Origin: Paenibacillus sp. LHD-117
GTDB taxonomy: Bacteria; Bacillota; Bacilli; Paenibacillales; Paenibacillaceae
Assembly (NCBI RefSeq): GCF_030929555.1
Contig: NZ_JAVFVT010000006.1
Coordinates: 162,796 to 226,795, forward strand
Direction: 5' to 3'
DNA: 64,000 bases
Shown here: positions 1 to 9,111 of the stretch, piece after piece
Layout of the letters: every line of letters starts with the position of its first letter
How positions within the stretch are numbered: the stretch's first letter is position 1
Made by a program: the position numbers and the translations under genes
The notes under the pieces: generated by a model
Databases searched by the model: none
What the model was told of the DNA's origin: nothing
Seen by the model: the letters and a program-made list of their open reading frames with translations, nothing else

Positions 1-494
1 CGGTATTGCGCGTCCGGCGAGGAGTGGGGAGCCGTCCAGGCCTCCCCGTAATACGTCAGCCACTCCCGCTTGAACGCCTCGGAATAACCCGATGCCGCCC
101 AGTATTCCGGCTCTTCCAGATGGATCGCTTCCACGCCGTAATCGATGGCGAGCTTGATGTGTTTGGCCAGATATTCCGAGTACGCGATTGTCGGATCCAT
201 GTAAGGAACATCCTTGCCATGGAGCAGATGATTGCCGAAACGGTCCATTTGCGCCTCGTCCCAATGCTTCCGCCCGTCGAACTCGCCGTACAAGTAGTCC
301 TGGTATTCGCCCCAGGATACGCCCGTCATCAAATGGATCGTATAGCCGGCTTGTTTCCAACCTTCTATTCGTTTGCCCAAGTCGTTCGACAGTCCGTAAA
401 TCATGACGAAATCCGTCCGAAGATCGTACGTCGGCCCATACGGACGCGATTCCTGAAACCCGGTCCATTCCGGACCTTTGCGCTTCGTACCCAT
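1..494 (-). CDS. Glycosidase-like protein, N-terminal part (cut by window edge)
   Basis: The minus-strand frame is open from an ATG at 494 to the window edge, about 164 residues. An AAGGAGG ribosome site lies at 507-513. The readable protein has no signal peptide and includes DFVMIYGLSNDLGKRIEGWK and a GVEAIHLEEPEYW segment; an acidic pair after a beta-strand-like stretch is typical of TIM-barrel glycoside hydrolases, but I cannot name the family. It follows the binding-protein gene by 65 bases, so it is probably the last visible gene of the mannosidase/importer operon and may act on the imported sugar in the cytoplasm. The gene is real by frame, start and ribosome site; the function is inference. 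Confidence 0.7.
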   Translation of the reverse strand, partial: MGTKRKGPEWTGFQESRPYGPTYDLRTDFVMIYGLSNDLGKRIEGWKQAGYTIHLMTGVSWGEYQDYLYGEFDGRKHWDEAQMDRFGNHLLHGKDVPYMDPTIAYSEYLAKHIKLAIDYGVEAIHLEEPEYWAASGYSEAFKREWLTYYGEAWTAPHSSPDAQY

Positions 495-559
495 TTGTAC
501 GCTTAGCCTCCTTCACACTCACTCGCGCCAATCAGGGGCAGTCGCGCCCCTCGCCGCAG

Positions 560-2257
560 TTAGTTAGGCATTTGCAAAGTAACGACTTCTTTGCCCTGCA
601 GGTTCTCGTTCATGTACGCGATCGCTTCCTCATAACCCGTTTTATTCAATTGGCCGCGCAGGTCGTTGATGATTTTGAGCGCCGCTTCGTCCGACTTGGC
701 GAAGACCGCCTGCTTCCATACATCGCCCCTCTTATCCATCGCCGGCTTCATCCCTTCCCATTGCGGCGCCTTCATGATCACGTCCCCTGGATTAAACGCC
801 GAGACGACGCTGACGCCGTTCGGACGAAGAATTTCGCGCGCTTTCGCCATGGCATCGAGCCTGGTTTGATCCGCCCAAATATCGCCTCCGCCGACGGAGT
901 TGATGCGGTCCTGACCCGACAACGACTCGAAGCCGATACTGATGCCTTCGTTTTTCTTCATCTTGCCCGTCGTATCGGCAGAGAACTTGTCGAACCATTC
1001 CTGCTTCGCGACCGGTTTGCCGCCTTCCATATCCCAATGTACACCTTGCACGCCGTAACGGACGAGCAGGAACCCTTCATCGGATGCCAGATAGTCGAGC
1101 AGGCGCAGAGCGGCGTCGACGTTCTTCGATTTTTTCGGAATGACGGTGACGTTATTGCCTTGGATACCCAGATCAACAGGACGATCCGGCGCCGCTCCGG
1201 CGCGCTCCAGCGGGCCTACCGGAATGTAATCGCTGCCCGGATGCGATTTCACGTAGTCCTTCGAAGCGTCGAGAATCGCCGGATAGTGAGCGGCGAGCAC
1301 GGCGATGCGTCCTTGCTTGATCTTCTCGTTCGCGATCGGGTCGGTCTGCGTGAACGCTTCCGGATCGAGCAGACCTTCCGCGATCAGCTTGCGGTAATAA
1401 AGCGTGTAATCCTCGTATTGTTTTGTGAAAAAGCTGTTGACCAGCTTGCCGGAGCCGTCGTCGATATAGTCGGAACCGTAGAACATCGTATTGCCGATGC
1501 CGACGGCCCAGCCGTTATGGAAGCCGCCGAGCGGAATGACGGGCAGGCCGTTCTCTTCGAGCTTCGCGTCTTTAATTTTGGCGAGGAAATTGTACAAATC
1601 GTCTTTCGTTTTGACCGATTGCGGATCGACGCCGACCTTCTCGGCGATGTCCTTGCGGACGTAGAAGCCGTACAGCCAGTCGTTTGCGTCTTCCGGCGTC
1701 GCGGGATGATTCTGGTACATCAGGAACTGTTTGCCACCGTAAGCGTCGAACGCCTTCTCGTACAGAGCCGGCGGAACGTTCTCCTTCGCGACCGCTTTAG
1801 CCAGGTTCGGATATTGGCCAAGCTTATCCGTCAGATCGACGAGCTGATCCTCTTTGGCCGCCTTGATAATGGCGTCGAGCTCGCCGCCCCAAGCCGGACC
1901 GGTATAAATATCCGGCAAATCCTGCGTCGCGAAAATTTGATTGACCTTCTCGACCTCGCTGCCTTTCGTGTATTCCCATTCGACGGTAATGCCCGTTTTT
2001 TCTTTGATGATCTTCGACACGGGCGTCATGTCCACGTCCGCGCCAGTGGAGCCGTTCCAGTTGTGAAGCACTTTGAGGGTAACTTCCTCCATTTGGCTTC
2101 CATCGTCCGTATTGCCCTCCGTGGCGGACGGCTTGTCGGTCGCGGGCGTATTCCCGCCGTTCCCACCGTTGTTGCTGTTGCTGCAAGCCGCAAGCAAACC
2201 TACCAACATCGCGACGATCAGCAACAGTGAGGCTTTCTGTACTCGTTTGTTCCTCAT
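560..2257 (-). CDS. Sugar ABC importer binding lipoprotein (LplA-like)
   Basis: A 565-residue extracellular solute-binding protein. The N-terminus has a lipoprotein signal peptide (hydrophobic LLIVAMLVGLLAAC, lipobox ending at Cys25) followed by a low-complexity Ser/Asn/Gly linker, so it should be anchored on the outer face of the membrane. The length and the large C-terminal half fit the LplA/LipO group that feeds CUT1 importers, longer than MalE-type proteins of about 420 residues. GGGAGGG stands at good spacing before the ATG. It follows the two permease genes in one minus-strand operon and presumably captures an oligosaccharide whose mannosides are cut by the operon's alpha-mannosidase. 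The exact ligand cannot be read from the sequence. Confidence 0.9.
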   Translation of the reverse strand: MRNKRVQKASLLLIVAMLVGLLAACSNSNNGGNGGNTPATDKPSATEGNTDDGSQMEEVTLKVLHNWNGSTGADVDMTPVSKIIKEKTGITVEWEYTKGSEVEKVNQIFATQDLPDIYTGPAWGGELDAIIKAAKEDQLVDLTDKLGQYPNLAKAVAKENVPPALYEKAFDAYGGKQFLMYQNHPATPEDANDWLYGFYVRKDIAEKVGVDPQSVKTKDDLYNFLAKIKDAKLEENGLPVIPLGGFHNGWAVGIGNTMFYGSDYIDDGSGKLVNSFFTKQYEDYTLYYRKLIAEGLLDPEAFTQTDPIANEKIKQGRIAVLAAHYPAILDASKDYVKSHPGSDYIPVGPLERAGAAPDRPVDLGIQGNNVTVIPKKSKNVDAALRLLDYLASDEGFLLVRYGVQGVHWDMEGGKPVAKQEWFDKFSADTTGKMKKNEGISIGFESLSGQDRINSVGGGDIWADQTRLDAMAKAREILRPNGVSVVSAFNPGDVIMKAPQWEGMKPAMDKRGDVWKQAVFAKSDEAALKIINDLRGQLNKTGYEEAIAYMNENLQGKEVVTLQMPN

Positions 2258-2311
2258 AAGAACCCTCCCATGAATCGTAATTGGTATGATAAAGTCCGCT
2301 TTCGCGAACGA

Positions 2312-3208
2312 TTACCCTTTGACCGAGCCGATCATGACGCCTTTGACGAAATAACGCTGCAGGAACGGATAGACGCACAGAATCGGAAATACAGTGATGA
2401 CGAGCAGCGCCATGCGCATCGATTCAGGTGTGGCGGAGGCGGCACCCATATCCACCGTTTGCCCGCCTTGCTGCGCGGCCCGCTGCATGGACGACGACAG
2501 CGCCTCGGCTTCCGTCAGCAGCTGTTGGAGCAACGTCTGCACCGGTATCAAATCCTTGTCGGATACGTAATAAGCGCCCGTAAACCAGTCGTTCCAGTGC
2601 GCGACGCCTATAAACAGCGAGATGGTGGCGAGCACCGGACCGGACAGCGGCAGAATGATGCGCAGGAAAATCATAAAGTCGCCGTAACCGTCGATGCGCG
2701 CCGATTCCTCCAGCTCTTCAGGTATGCCTTGCAGGAAGGTACGGATGATGACGATATGCATGAAGTTGAAGAGCATCGGGATGACGTACACCCAGAACGT
2801 ATTAATGAGATGGAGTTTTTGCAGCGTGATGAAGTACGGGATAAAACCCGCGCTGAAGATCGTCGGCAGGAAGATGTAGAACGTGACGAACGAACGACCC
2901 GGCAGCGATTTCTTCGATAACGCGTACGCCATGAGCGTGCAGAGCGTCACGTGGAGGAACGTGCCCAGAAGCGTGCGGAATAGGGTTATTTTGTAGGCAT
3001 TCCAGATGCGGCCGTTCTCGAATACTTCCGCGTAATTATCGAGCGTGAACTTGCGCGGCAGGAAATACAGCGCGCCCAGCATGGAATCCTTGCCGTCGTT
3101 AAGGGAGTAGACGAGTATATAGATGAAAGGATAAATCATCGCGAAACCGAACAAAGCCAAGAAAACGTAGTTCAGGACGGGAAATACGGACAAACGGCTC
3201 TTCGTCAA
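2312..3208 (-). CDS. Sugar ABC importer permease (LplC/YtcP-like)
   Basis: A 298-residue inner-membrane permease of the binding-protein-dependent carbohydrate importer type. It has about six hydrophobic segments and the cytoplasmic coupling motif region EELEESARIDGYGDFMIFLR, which docks on the shared ATPase. The start is TTG at 3208, set by AAGGAG nine bases upstream. The C-terminus ends VMIGSVKG, typical for the LplC/YtcP branch. It partners with the permease at 3405-4316 and the binding protein just downstream. No ATPase gene is in the operon, so an MsmK-like ATPase elsewhere is expected. An intergenic hairpin repeat separates it from the upstream permease gene. Confidence 0.9.
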   Translation of the reverse strand: MTKSRLSVFPVLNYVFLALFGFAMIYPFIYILVYSLNDGKDSMLGALYFLPRKFTLDNYAEVFENGRIWNAYKITLFRTLLGTFLHVTLCTLMAYALSKKSLPGRSFVTFYIFLPTIFSAGFIPYFITLQKLHLINTFWVYVIPMLFNFMHIVIIRTFLQGIPEELEESARIDGYGDFMIFLRIILPLSGPVLATISLFIGVAHWNDWFTGAYYVSDKDLIPVQTLLQQLLTEAEALSSSMQRAAQQGGQTVDMGAASATPESMRMALLVITVFPILCVYPFLQRYFVKGVMIGSVKG

Positions 3209-3225
3209 GTCGGATCACTCCTTAA

Positions 3226-3402
3226 AGAGGTAGTTCAAAAACCCCGATTTTGATCACGAAGTATTCCAGGAAGCAAACTCGACATCGAATCTTGAATTCA
3301 GCCGGAACTTCCGGTGCTCACGTAGCTTCCACTACGCTCCGCTCCTCATTTCCTAGCTTCATCCAACCTTCTCGGTGCTGAAAACCGGGCTTTTTGAACT
3401 CT
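3226..3402. repeat. Dispersed hairpin repeat, short copy, inside an operon
   Basis: A 177-base non-coding element fills the gap between two permease genes. Its ends are imperfect inverted repeats: AGTTCAAAAA-CCCCGATTTT on the left and, reversed, AGTTCAAAAAGCCCGGTTTT on the right. The middle carries a small CGTAG-N6-CTACG hairpin. A longer relative of the same sequence lies at 58524-58780, with the outer ends and the middle conserved. No open frame of note is present. It will be transcribed inside the importer mRNA, where it could act as an RNA hairpin between the two permease genes. It looks like a MITE-like or REP-like genomic repeat; the function is unknown. Confidence 0.75.
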
Positions 3403-3404
3403 AA

Positions 3405-4316
3405 TTAAAACAGGGATACATCGCTTACTTTGCGGGCGATGCGGTTAACCGTCAGGATTAGAATAAACGCGATGACGCTTTGGAACAGCCCGACGGCTGC
3501 CGCGTAGCTGAGTCTTCCTTCACTGAGGCCCGCGCCGATGACGTGGACGTCGAGCACGCTGCCGATGGCGGCCGTGGCCGGTCCGTTCAAGAGAAGCAGC
3601 TGCTCGTAGCCTGCGCTCATTAAGCTGCCCGCCGACAGGATAAACAGGATAACCGCGATGTTGCGGATGCCGGGAAGGGTAACATGCCAGATCTGGCGGA
3701 ACCGGCCCGCGCCGTCGATCTTGGCGGCCTCGTATAGCTGCTGGTCGATGCCCGCGATCGCGGCCATATAAATAATCGAGTTCCAGCCGATGTTCTTCCA
3801 GATGTCGGAGCCTACGATCATTTGGTAGAACCAGGTCGTATTGTTCAGGAATTGGATCGGCTCGACGCCCATGCTTCCGAGCAGATCGTTGACCGGGCCG
3901 CCGTAAGGCGTGAGCAGCCGTTGCATCAGCGTGACGACGACGATCCAGGAAACGAAGTAGGGTAAATACGAAAGCGTTTGCACGACTTTCTTAAACATAA
4001 CGTTCCTAACCTCGTTGAGCAGGATCGCCAAGGCGATCGGCATCGCGAAGCCAATGAGCAGCTTCATCAGGCTAATGATGATCGTATTGCGAATGAGCTC
4101 GAACGATTGGTAATAATCGAAAAATTGATTAAAATACTTCAACCCCGCCCAAGGGCTTCCGGTGAAGCCTCCCGTGTACATAAAGTCGCGGAAGGCCACC
4201 TGGATGCCGAAAAGCGGCACGTAGGAGAACAGAAAAAACCAAATGATACCGGGAAGCATAAACAGGTAAAACAGCTTATGGCGCCAAATCCGCCTCCACA
4301 AAACTGAATCGAACAT
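3405..4316 (-). CDS. Sugar ABC importer permease (LplB-like)
   Basis: A 303-residue integral membrane permease with about six transmembrane segments, starting MFDSVLWRRIWRHKLFYLFM. The coupling loop EAAKIDGAGRFRQIWHVTLP matches the EAA motif that contacts the ATPase, and the N-terminal segment resembles LplB/YtcQ-system permeases. The ATG at 4316 has AGGAGG with ideal spacing. It lies 47 bases after the mannosidase stop and is the first importer gene in the operon. It forms the membrane channel with the permease at 2312-3208. The substrate is probably a mannose-containing oligosaccharide, judged only from the neighbouring GH38 gene. Confidence 0.9.
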   Translation of the reverse strand: MFDSVLWRRIWRHKLFYLFMLPGIIWFFLFSYVPLFGIQVAFRDFMYTGGFTGSPWAGLKYFNQFFDYYQSFELIRNTIIISLMKLLIGFAMPIALAILLNEVRNVMFKKVVQTLSYLPYFVSWIVVVTLMQRLLTPYGGPVNDLLGSMGVEPIQFLNNTTWFYQMIVGSDIWKNIGWNSIIYMAAIAGIDQQLYEAAKIDGAGRFRQIWHVTLPGIRNIAVILFILSAGSLMSAGYEQLLLLNGPATAAIGSVLDVHVIGAGLSEGRLSYAAAVGLFQSVIAFILILTVNRIARKVSDVSLF

Positions 4317-4363
4317 GGATGCACCTCCTGAAAAGTGAATGGCAATGGCGGCTTCGGTCCGGA

Positions 4364-7300
4364 TCAGGACCGAAGCGCCAACTTAAGTGTCACTACCTCG
4401 AACGGCAGCAGCGTGAGCGATAACGCTCCGTCCGTCAGCGCGAGCTTCTCGGACGGCTGCTCCAGCAGATCGGTCAGCCAAGCGTCGGTAACCGGAACCC
4501 CGATGTTCAGCGTTGTCCTCGCACGTGTACCCGACGTCTCGTACAGCCTTACGATCAGCTCTTCGCCGTCCTCGGCACGCTTGACCGCCTCGATCATGAC
4601 GTTCGGATGGTCCGCGCGGAGGAAGCTTGCCGACGCAGGCAGCGAACCGCCATGCTCGGCCGGTTCGGCGGCGACCGTCCGCAGCGGCACATTCAGCTCA
4701 TAGCCGCGTTTGTACACTTGCGCCTGTACGTGATCCCCTTCATGCGGATAAAGCGAATACGTAAACCGGTGCGTCGCGATATCCGCCTCCGGATCGGGAT
4801 AGGTCGCTCCGCGCAATAAATTGAGATCCAGGACGTTCTCGCACACGCGATGGCCGTACTTGCTGTCGTTCAGCAGTGCGACGCCGTAATCCGGCTCGGA
4901 GAGATCGATCCAATGATGCGCGCAGATCTCGTCTTTGGCGAAATCCCAGCTCGTATTCCGGTGCGTCGGCCGTTTCACGTAACCGAATTGGATCTCGCAG
5001 CTTGCCGCGTCGGAGCGAACGGCGACCGGGAACGATGTCCGCAGCATGCGGCCGGATTCCCGCCAGTCGGCTTCAGTCTCGAAGTCGATTCGTCTGCTGC
5101 CCATGGTCAGGATGACCTTCTGGGTAATTACGGATTGCCCGAACTCGTAACGAAGCAGCATCCCCGCCGTAGGCCCGTCCGCGAAAGGCTCCATCGCCAG
5201 CAGCGTCGGCGGCGCGCCCCCGCCATCCCGGTAATCATGGCGGAAATCCCAGGCGTCGCCATCGTCCTCGTAGACCGCCAGCGCATTAGCTTCGCCGCTA
5301 GCCACGACTTCGCGACCGGCTGCCTTATCGACGATCGAACGGATCGCGCCGTTCTCGCCGAACGCCACCCGGAGCAGCTCGTTCTCGACGATCCGCTCCG
5401 CGGCCCCGAGCATCGGTATCAATCGATTCGCGGCGTCCTCATGCTGTGCCAGCGCGGCCGCCGATTGTTTCTCCGCTTCTTCTTCGGGCCGATCGGCGGC
5501 AATGGCCACGTAACCCATGGCCGGCACACGCACCTTCCGCCATGATCCGTTCAGCTTCATCCACTCTTCGCGTTCCCACGGAAGCGAATTGAAGACGGCT
5601 TGCCGCTTGCCGCTACCGTCCGCATCAGGCAACCTTGCTGCAATCTCGCCGTAAGCGCCGGCGATGAGGTCTTCGACGCGAGCCAGCATGATCGCATAAC
5701 GTTCCAGCGATTCGTCATAGACCCGTTTGATCGACGAACCCGGCAAGATGTCATGGAACTGATATAGCAGCGTCTCTTTCCAAATCGTCTCGAGCTCCTC
5801 CGCCGGGTATGGAGCTCCCGCGATGATGCCCGCAAGCGACGAAGCGAATTCCAGCTCCCGCAGCGCTTTCTCCATGAACCGGTTATACCGTTTGTTGCGG
5901 GCTTGGCTCGTAAGCGTCCCTTGATGTTTCTCCAAATAAAGTTCGCCCTGCCAGGTTCGGTACTTGTCCGACCCTTCGTTCAAACGTTCGAAGAAGCGGT
6001 GCGACGACTCTTGCTCGACCGGGCTTAAGCCAAGCAAATTTGTTTCTCTGGCAAGCCGCTCCAAATGTTCTTCGCCCGGGCCGCCGCCGCCATCCCCGAT
6101 TCCGAACAACATCAGGCATCTGTCGGACACGTTTTTGTCCAGGTAGTTATGTTCCGCCTTCGCGATGGACCGCGGCGCGGCCGGGCTGTTGTACGTATCT
6201 TCAGGAGGCATATGCGTCAATACCTTGGATCCGTCGATGCCTTCCCAGTGGAACGTATGGTGCGGATGTTGGTTATACTCGCTCCAAGAAAGCTTCTGGG
6301 TCATCATGTAATCGACGCCGGATTTTCTGAGCAGCTGCGGCAGGCTCGCCGTATAACCGAATACGTCGGGCATCCAAAGCGACTTCATCTCCTGCCCGAA
6401 TTCCTGAAGGAAATACCGTTTCCCGTACAGCAGCTGTCGTACCAGCGATTCGCCTCCGGGCACGTTCGTGTCGGATTCGACCCACATTGCGCCTTGAGGC
6501 TCCCAGCGCCCTTCCTTCACCCTTTTCTTGATTTTCTCGTACAGCTTCGGGTAGTGGGTCTTCATCCAGTCGTACAATTGCGGCTGGCTTGCGCCGAACA
6601 CGTAATCCGGATATCGTTCCATCATTCGGAGCGCGGTAGAAAATGTCCGGGCTCCCTTGCGGATCGTCTCCCTGATCGGCCATAACCAGGCCAGGTCGAT
6701 ATGCGCGTGGCCGACGGCGCTGACCGTAAGCGCGGGTGCGCCCCCCTTCTTCGCCAACTGAACCTCGAGCAAGGCGCGCGCTTTCGCCGCTTCCTCTTCC
6801 GTGAATTCCCTCAGCAGGAACGACGCCTCGTAAAGCGCTTGCAAAATTTGCGCCCTGCGCGCCGAGCTTTCCGGCAGCTGCTCGGCGGTTTCGAGCAGCA
6901 CCTCGGCGTCGTAATACAGCTGCCTGATCTCCTCGCGGCAGACGGCGATGGTCGCTTCCTTCAACGTACCGCTCCGGAACCTGCCGAACAGATCGTTGCA
7001 GCCTGCATCGCCCCACAGATCGATAAGTTCGGTTCCTTCCGAAACTTCCGTTATGTGCACGACGCGTTTGCCCGGCTTGCCAAGCGAATAATCGAATTCG
7101 GAATTAATGTTGGTCAGGCCCTGAACGGGAGTGCCTTCCTCGTCGACTAGACATAACTCGCCGTTCACGTCGATCAACAGCACAACCTTGTTTCCCTTGG
7201 CGCTATCCGGCACTTTGCCGGAAAAGTGGAACCAGGCGCAGTCCCATAACTGTCCCCAGCGATCTCCCTCCGACAGTCGCTCAAGCTTGCGTCCGTTCGT

Positions 7301-7435
7301 CCTCTCCTCGTACGGAACAGGCTCCGGCGTTACCCAGGCGGTCACGCTCAGGTCGGCTGCCTTTTCATAGATGTTTTCGCTTATTTTCTCCAGCCATCTT
7401 CTTCCATGGTCCGGTTTCAACGATTCGTAGGGCAA
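4364..7435 (-). CDS. Alpha-mannosidase, glycoside hydrolase family 38
   Basis: A cytoplasmic retaining alpha-mannosidase of about 1023 residues. Family 38 hallmarks are plain: GHAHIDLAWLWPIRET (metal-binding His/Asp) and the nucleophile motif LWMPDVFGYT (Asp375 in the long form), followed by the helical three-bundle and C-terminal beta-sandwich domains. No signal peptide is present, so it should act on imported oligosaccharides. The frame stays open to an ATG at 7489, but that ATG has no ribosome site and sits only about 20 bases from the likely -10 box. A TTG at 7435 has AAAGGAG with eight-base spacing and is preferred. It is the first gene of the importer operon, behind a large palindrome likely bound by the GntR/LacI-type regulator next door. 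Confidence 0.92.
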   Translation of the reverse strand: MPYESLKPDHGRRWLEKISENIYEKAADLSVTAWVTPEPVPYEERTNGRKLERLSEGDRWGQLWDCAWFHFSGKVPDSAKGNKVVLLIDVNGELCLVDEEGTPVQGLTNINSEFDYSLGKPGKRVVHITEVSEGTELIDLWGDAGCNDLFGRFRSGTLKEATIAVCREEIRQLYYDAEVLLETAEQLPESSARRAQILQALYEASFLLREFTEEEAAKARALLEVQLAKKGGAPALTVSAVGHAHIDLAWLWPIRETIRKGARTFSTALRMMERYPDYVFGASQPQLYDWMKTHYPKLYEKIKKRVKEGRWEPQGAMWVESDTNVPGGESLVRQLLYGKRYFLQEFGQEMKSLWMPDVFGYTASLPQLLRKSGVDYMMTQKLSWSEYNQHPHHTFHWEGIDGSKVLTHMPPEDTYNSPAAPRSIAKAEHNYLDKNVSDRCLMLFGIGDGGGGPGEEHLERLARETNLLGLSPVEQESSHRFFERLNEGSDKYRTWQGELYLEKHQGTLTSQARNKRYNRFMEKALRELEFASSLAGIIAGAPYPAEELETIWKETLLYQFHDILPGSSIKRVYDESLERYAIMLARVEDLIAGAYGEIAARLPDADGSGKRQAVFNSLPWEREEWMKLNGSWRKVRVPAMGYVAIAADRPEEEAEKQSAAALAQHEDAANRLIPMLGAAERIVENELLRVAFGENGAIRSIVDKAAGREVVASGEANALAVYEDDGDAWDFRHDYRDGGGAPPTLLAMEPFADGPTAGMLLRYEFGQSVITQKVILTMGSRRIDFETEADWRESGRMLRTSFPVAVRSDAASCEIQFGYVKRPTHRNTSWDFAKDEICAHHWIDLSEPDYGVALLNDSKYGHRVCENVLDLNLLRGATYPDPEADIATHRFTYSLYPHEGDHVQAQVYKRGYELNVPLRTVAAEPAEHGGSLPASASFLRADHPNVMIEAVKRAEDGEELIVRLYETSGTRARTTLNIGVPVTDAWLTDLLEQPSEKLALTDGALSLTLLPFEVVTLKLALRS

Positions 7436-7511
7436 ACCATCATCTCCTTTGCGAGCTGCGATCGGAACCGCGAAACGAATAGGTTCCATTTGGTACTCTT
7501 GTTAATATGAG

Positions 7512-7544
7512 TATAGTATATACATTGAATATATTCAATATATA
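7512..7544 (-). promoter_or_regulatory. Operator palindrome and -10 box before the mannosidase operon
   Basis: ATTGAATATATTCAAT at 7524-7539 is a perfect 16-bp palindrome; allowing one mismatch it extends over 7519-7544. On the minus strand it is followed by TATACT, a likely -10 box at 7512-7517, so a bound repressor would block the promoter. The adjacent GntR/LacI-type gene is the natural candidate to bind it. Palindrome seen; binding inferred. Confidence 0.55.
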
Positions 7545-7550
7545 AATAAA

Positions 7551-7587
7551 AAAAAGATCTTCTCCCGTTGATGGAGAAGATCTTTTT
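7551..7587 (-). terminator. Rho-independent terminator after the GntR-type regulator
   Basis: A perfect 15-bp stem (AAAAAGATCTTCTCC with GGAGAAGATCTTTTT) and a 7-base loop. On the minus strand the stem runs into eight T residues. It closes the regulator gene and insulates it from the mannosidase promoter. Confidence 0.85.
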
Positions 7588-7613
7588 GGTCCGTTCATGG
7601 TGAAGATGGCAGT

Positions 7614-8783
7614 TTACCGCAGGGGCACCGCGCTTGTCGTCTGGCCGATGACGAGCTCCGGCTTTAGCTTCGTCTTGTTATAGTCACCTGAGTGCCCTTT
7701 GCTTATCACGTTCAGCAGCAAATCCGCGGCGCGGTAACCCATCTCGTATTCGAACTGCTTCACATGCGTGAAAATGCTGAATTCCTCCACGATCGAAGTC
7801 GGATCGTCGAAGCTAATGATCGACAGATCCTCGGGAACGCGCAGTCCCGCTTGGCGCGCCATCTGGTAGATTTGTACGGCCAGCCTACCGTTTAGCGTAA
7901 TATACGCCGTCGCCATCCGATTGCGGATATAGCGGAACAACGGATGGCTCTCCGCATCCTTCAGGCTTTTCACATGGAAGCCGGTAATCATATGCGCCGG
8001 ATTGATCAGCGCGCCTTTGTTCATCAGGCTGTTCATGTAACCTTCGATCCGCTCCTGCACGGTTACGGTCTGCAGCGGCGAATCGGAACAAATGGCGATT
8101 TCGCGATGACCCAGCTCCCATAGGTGGTCGACGGCGAGACTAATGCCGAGCTTTCCGTCGGCGGCGATGTAATGCGTGTCTACGCCGGGCAAATACCGGT
8201 CGATGAGTACGAACGGGAATCCCGAGAACTTCATACTCAGAAGCTCCTCGTTATACTTCTCCTCGTCCACGGGAAACACGAGCAGCCCCTCCGCGCCGAT
8301 GTCGATCAGCGTCTTGATCGCTTCCTTCTCCCGTTCGATCTGGCTCATGGACAGTAAAATCATGCTGCGGTAACCGTTCGCGACGAGCGCCTGCTGCATG
8401 CCTTCGATGATGCGAATCGCAAAATAATCGTCGATGGACGGCATGACGATTCCGATGATTCCGGTGCGTACGGAAGGAGCCGCGTTCTGCCGTTCCTCGG
8501 CCGCGGGCTGGGCCGGAACCGCCTTCGGCTGCGGATCGGGGGCTTCATTCGGCTCGCTGCCGGTGACGAAGCTGCCCTTCCCGGGCACGCGCGTGATGAC
8601 GTTCTCGTTGGCAAGCCCCGTCATGGCGTTGACGACCGTAATCTTGCTGACGTTAAATCGCGACATCAATTCCTTCTCGGTCGGTATCCGGTCGCCCGGC
8701 TTCAGTCCGTCCGTCTCGATCAGCTCGCGGACATAGTCTTGAATTTTCTGGTATAACGGGGTTCGGAAAGTAGAATTCATCAC
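7614..8783 (-). CDS. GntR-type regulator with LacI-like sugar-sensing domain (AraR architecture)
   Basis: A 389-residue transcription factor. Residues 5-75 form a GntR winged helix (PLYQKIQDYVRELI, PTEKELMSRFNVSKITVVNA). A Pro/Ala-rich linker near 85-105 leads to a periplasmic-binding-protein-like domain (GIIGIVMPSIDDYFAIRIIEGM) of the LacI/AraR type that binds a sugar inducer. The start is GTG at 8783 or the adjacent ATG. It is transcribed separately, ends at a strong terminator, and is followed by the mannosidase/importer operon with a palindromic operator, so it is probably the local repressor of that operon. The inducer is unknown; a mannoside product is a reasonable guess. Confidence 0.9.
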   Translation of the reverse strand: MMNSTFRTPLYQKIQDYVRELIETDGLKPGDRIPTEKELMSRFNVSKITVVNAMTGLANENVITRVPGKGSFVTGSEPNEAPDPQPKAVPAQPAAEERQNAAPSVRTGIIGIVMPSIDDYFAIRIIEGMQQALVANGYRSMILLSMSQIEREKEAIKTLIDIGAEGLLVFPVDEEKYNEELLSMKFSGFPFVLIDRYLPGVDTHYIAADGKLGISLAVDHLWELGHREIAICSDSPLQTVTVQERIEGYMNSLMNKGALINPAHMITGFHVKSLKDAESHPLFRYIRNRMATAYITLNGRLAVQIYQMARQAGLRVPEDLSIISFDDPTSIVEEFSIFTHVKQFEYEMGYRAADLLLNVISKGHSGDYNKTKLKPELVIGQTTSAVPLR

Positions 8784-8810
8784 AAATCACCATGCTTTTG
8801 TTTGATATTT

Positions 8811-8823
8811 ATTATATATAATA
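8811..8823. promoter_or_regulatory. AT-rich palindrome upstream of the GntR-type regulator
   Basis: ATTATATATAAT at 8811-8822 is a perfect 12-bp palindrome about 30 bases before the regulator start. It may be an autoregulatory site or just the -10 region. The rest of 8784-9046 holds only further TATAAT-like runs (8982-8996) and no gene I can support. Confidence 0.3.
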
Positions 8824-9046
8824 TAACGACTCCCTCCATTTCGCAATGGCTCCCCGTTTGTCGAATAATCGCAACATCGTACTTCCTAACGTATAATAAA
8901 TGGAACATTCGGCCCCTGTTCCCGTAACCGATCGGTACGTTGGGCGGAGAATAAATTCGATGCGTGTGCATATCGTCTATGTATAATATATATAATCATG
9001 CGACGAAAAACATTCTTGAATCCGCTTCGCCAACGACGGAAAAAAA

Positions 9047-9084
9047 GCCGCCTAATCCGTTTGCATGGCAAACTTCTTAGCGGC
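9047..9084 (-). terminator. Terminator of the double ABC exporter operon
   Basis: Stem-loop with arms GCCGC-TAA-GTTTGC and GCAAAC-TTA-GCGGC around an ATG loop. On the minus strand it is followed by seven T residues at 9040-9046, 30 bases after the last ABC-2 permease gene. Confidence 0.8.
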
Positions 9085-9111
9085 CTTAGCAGGTTTTAAT
9101 TGATTCGATCG

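Noticed and set aside
572..2230. A 552-residue plus-strand frame opposite the binding-protein gene
   Set aside because: It is the mirror frame of a clear lipoprotein gene, has no start signal and no recognisable domain.
8780..9071. Short minus-strand frames of 61-63 residues upstream of the GntR-type gene
   Set aside because: They overlap the terminator of the ABC operon and AT-rich promoter sequence and have no supported starts.
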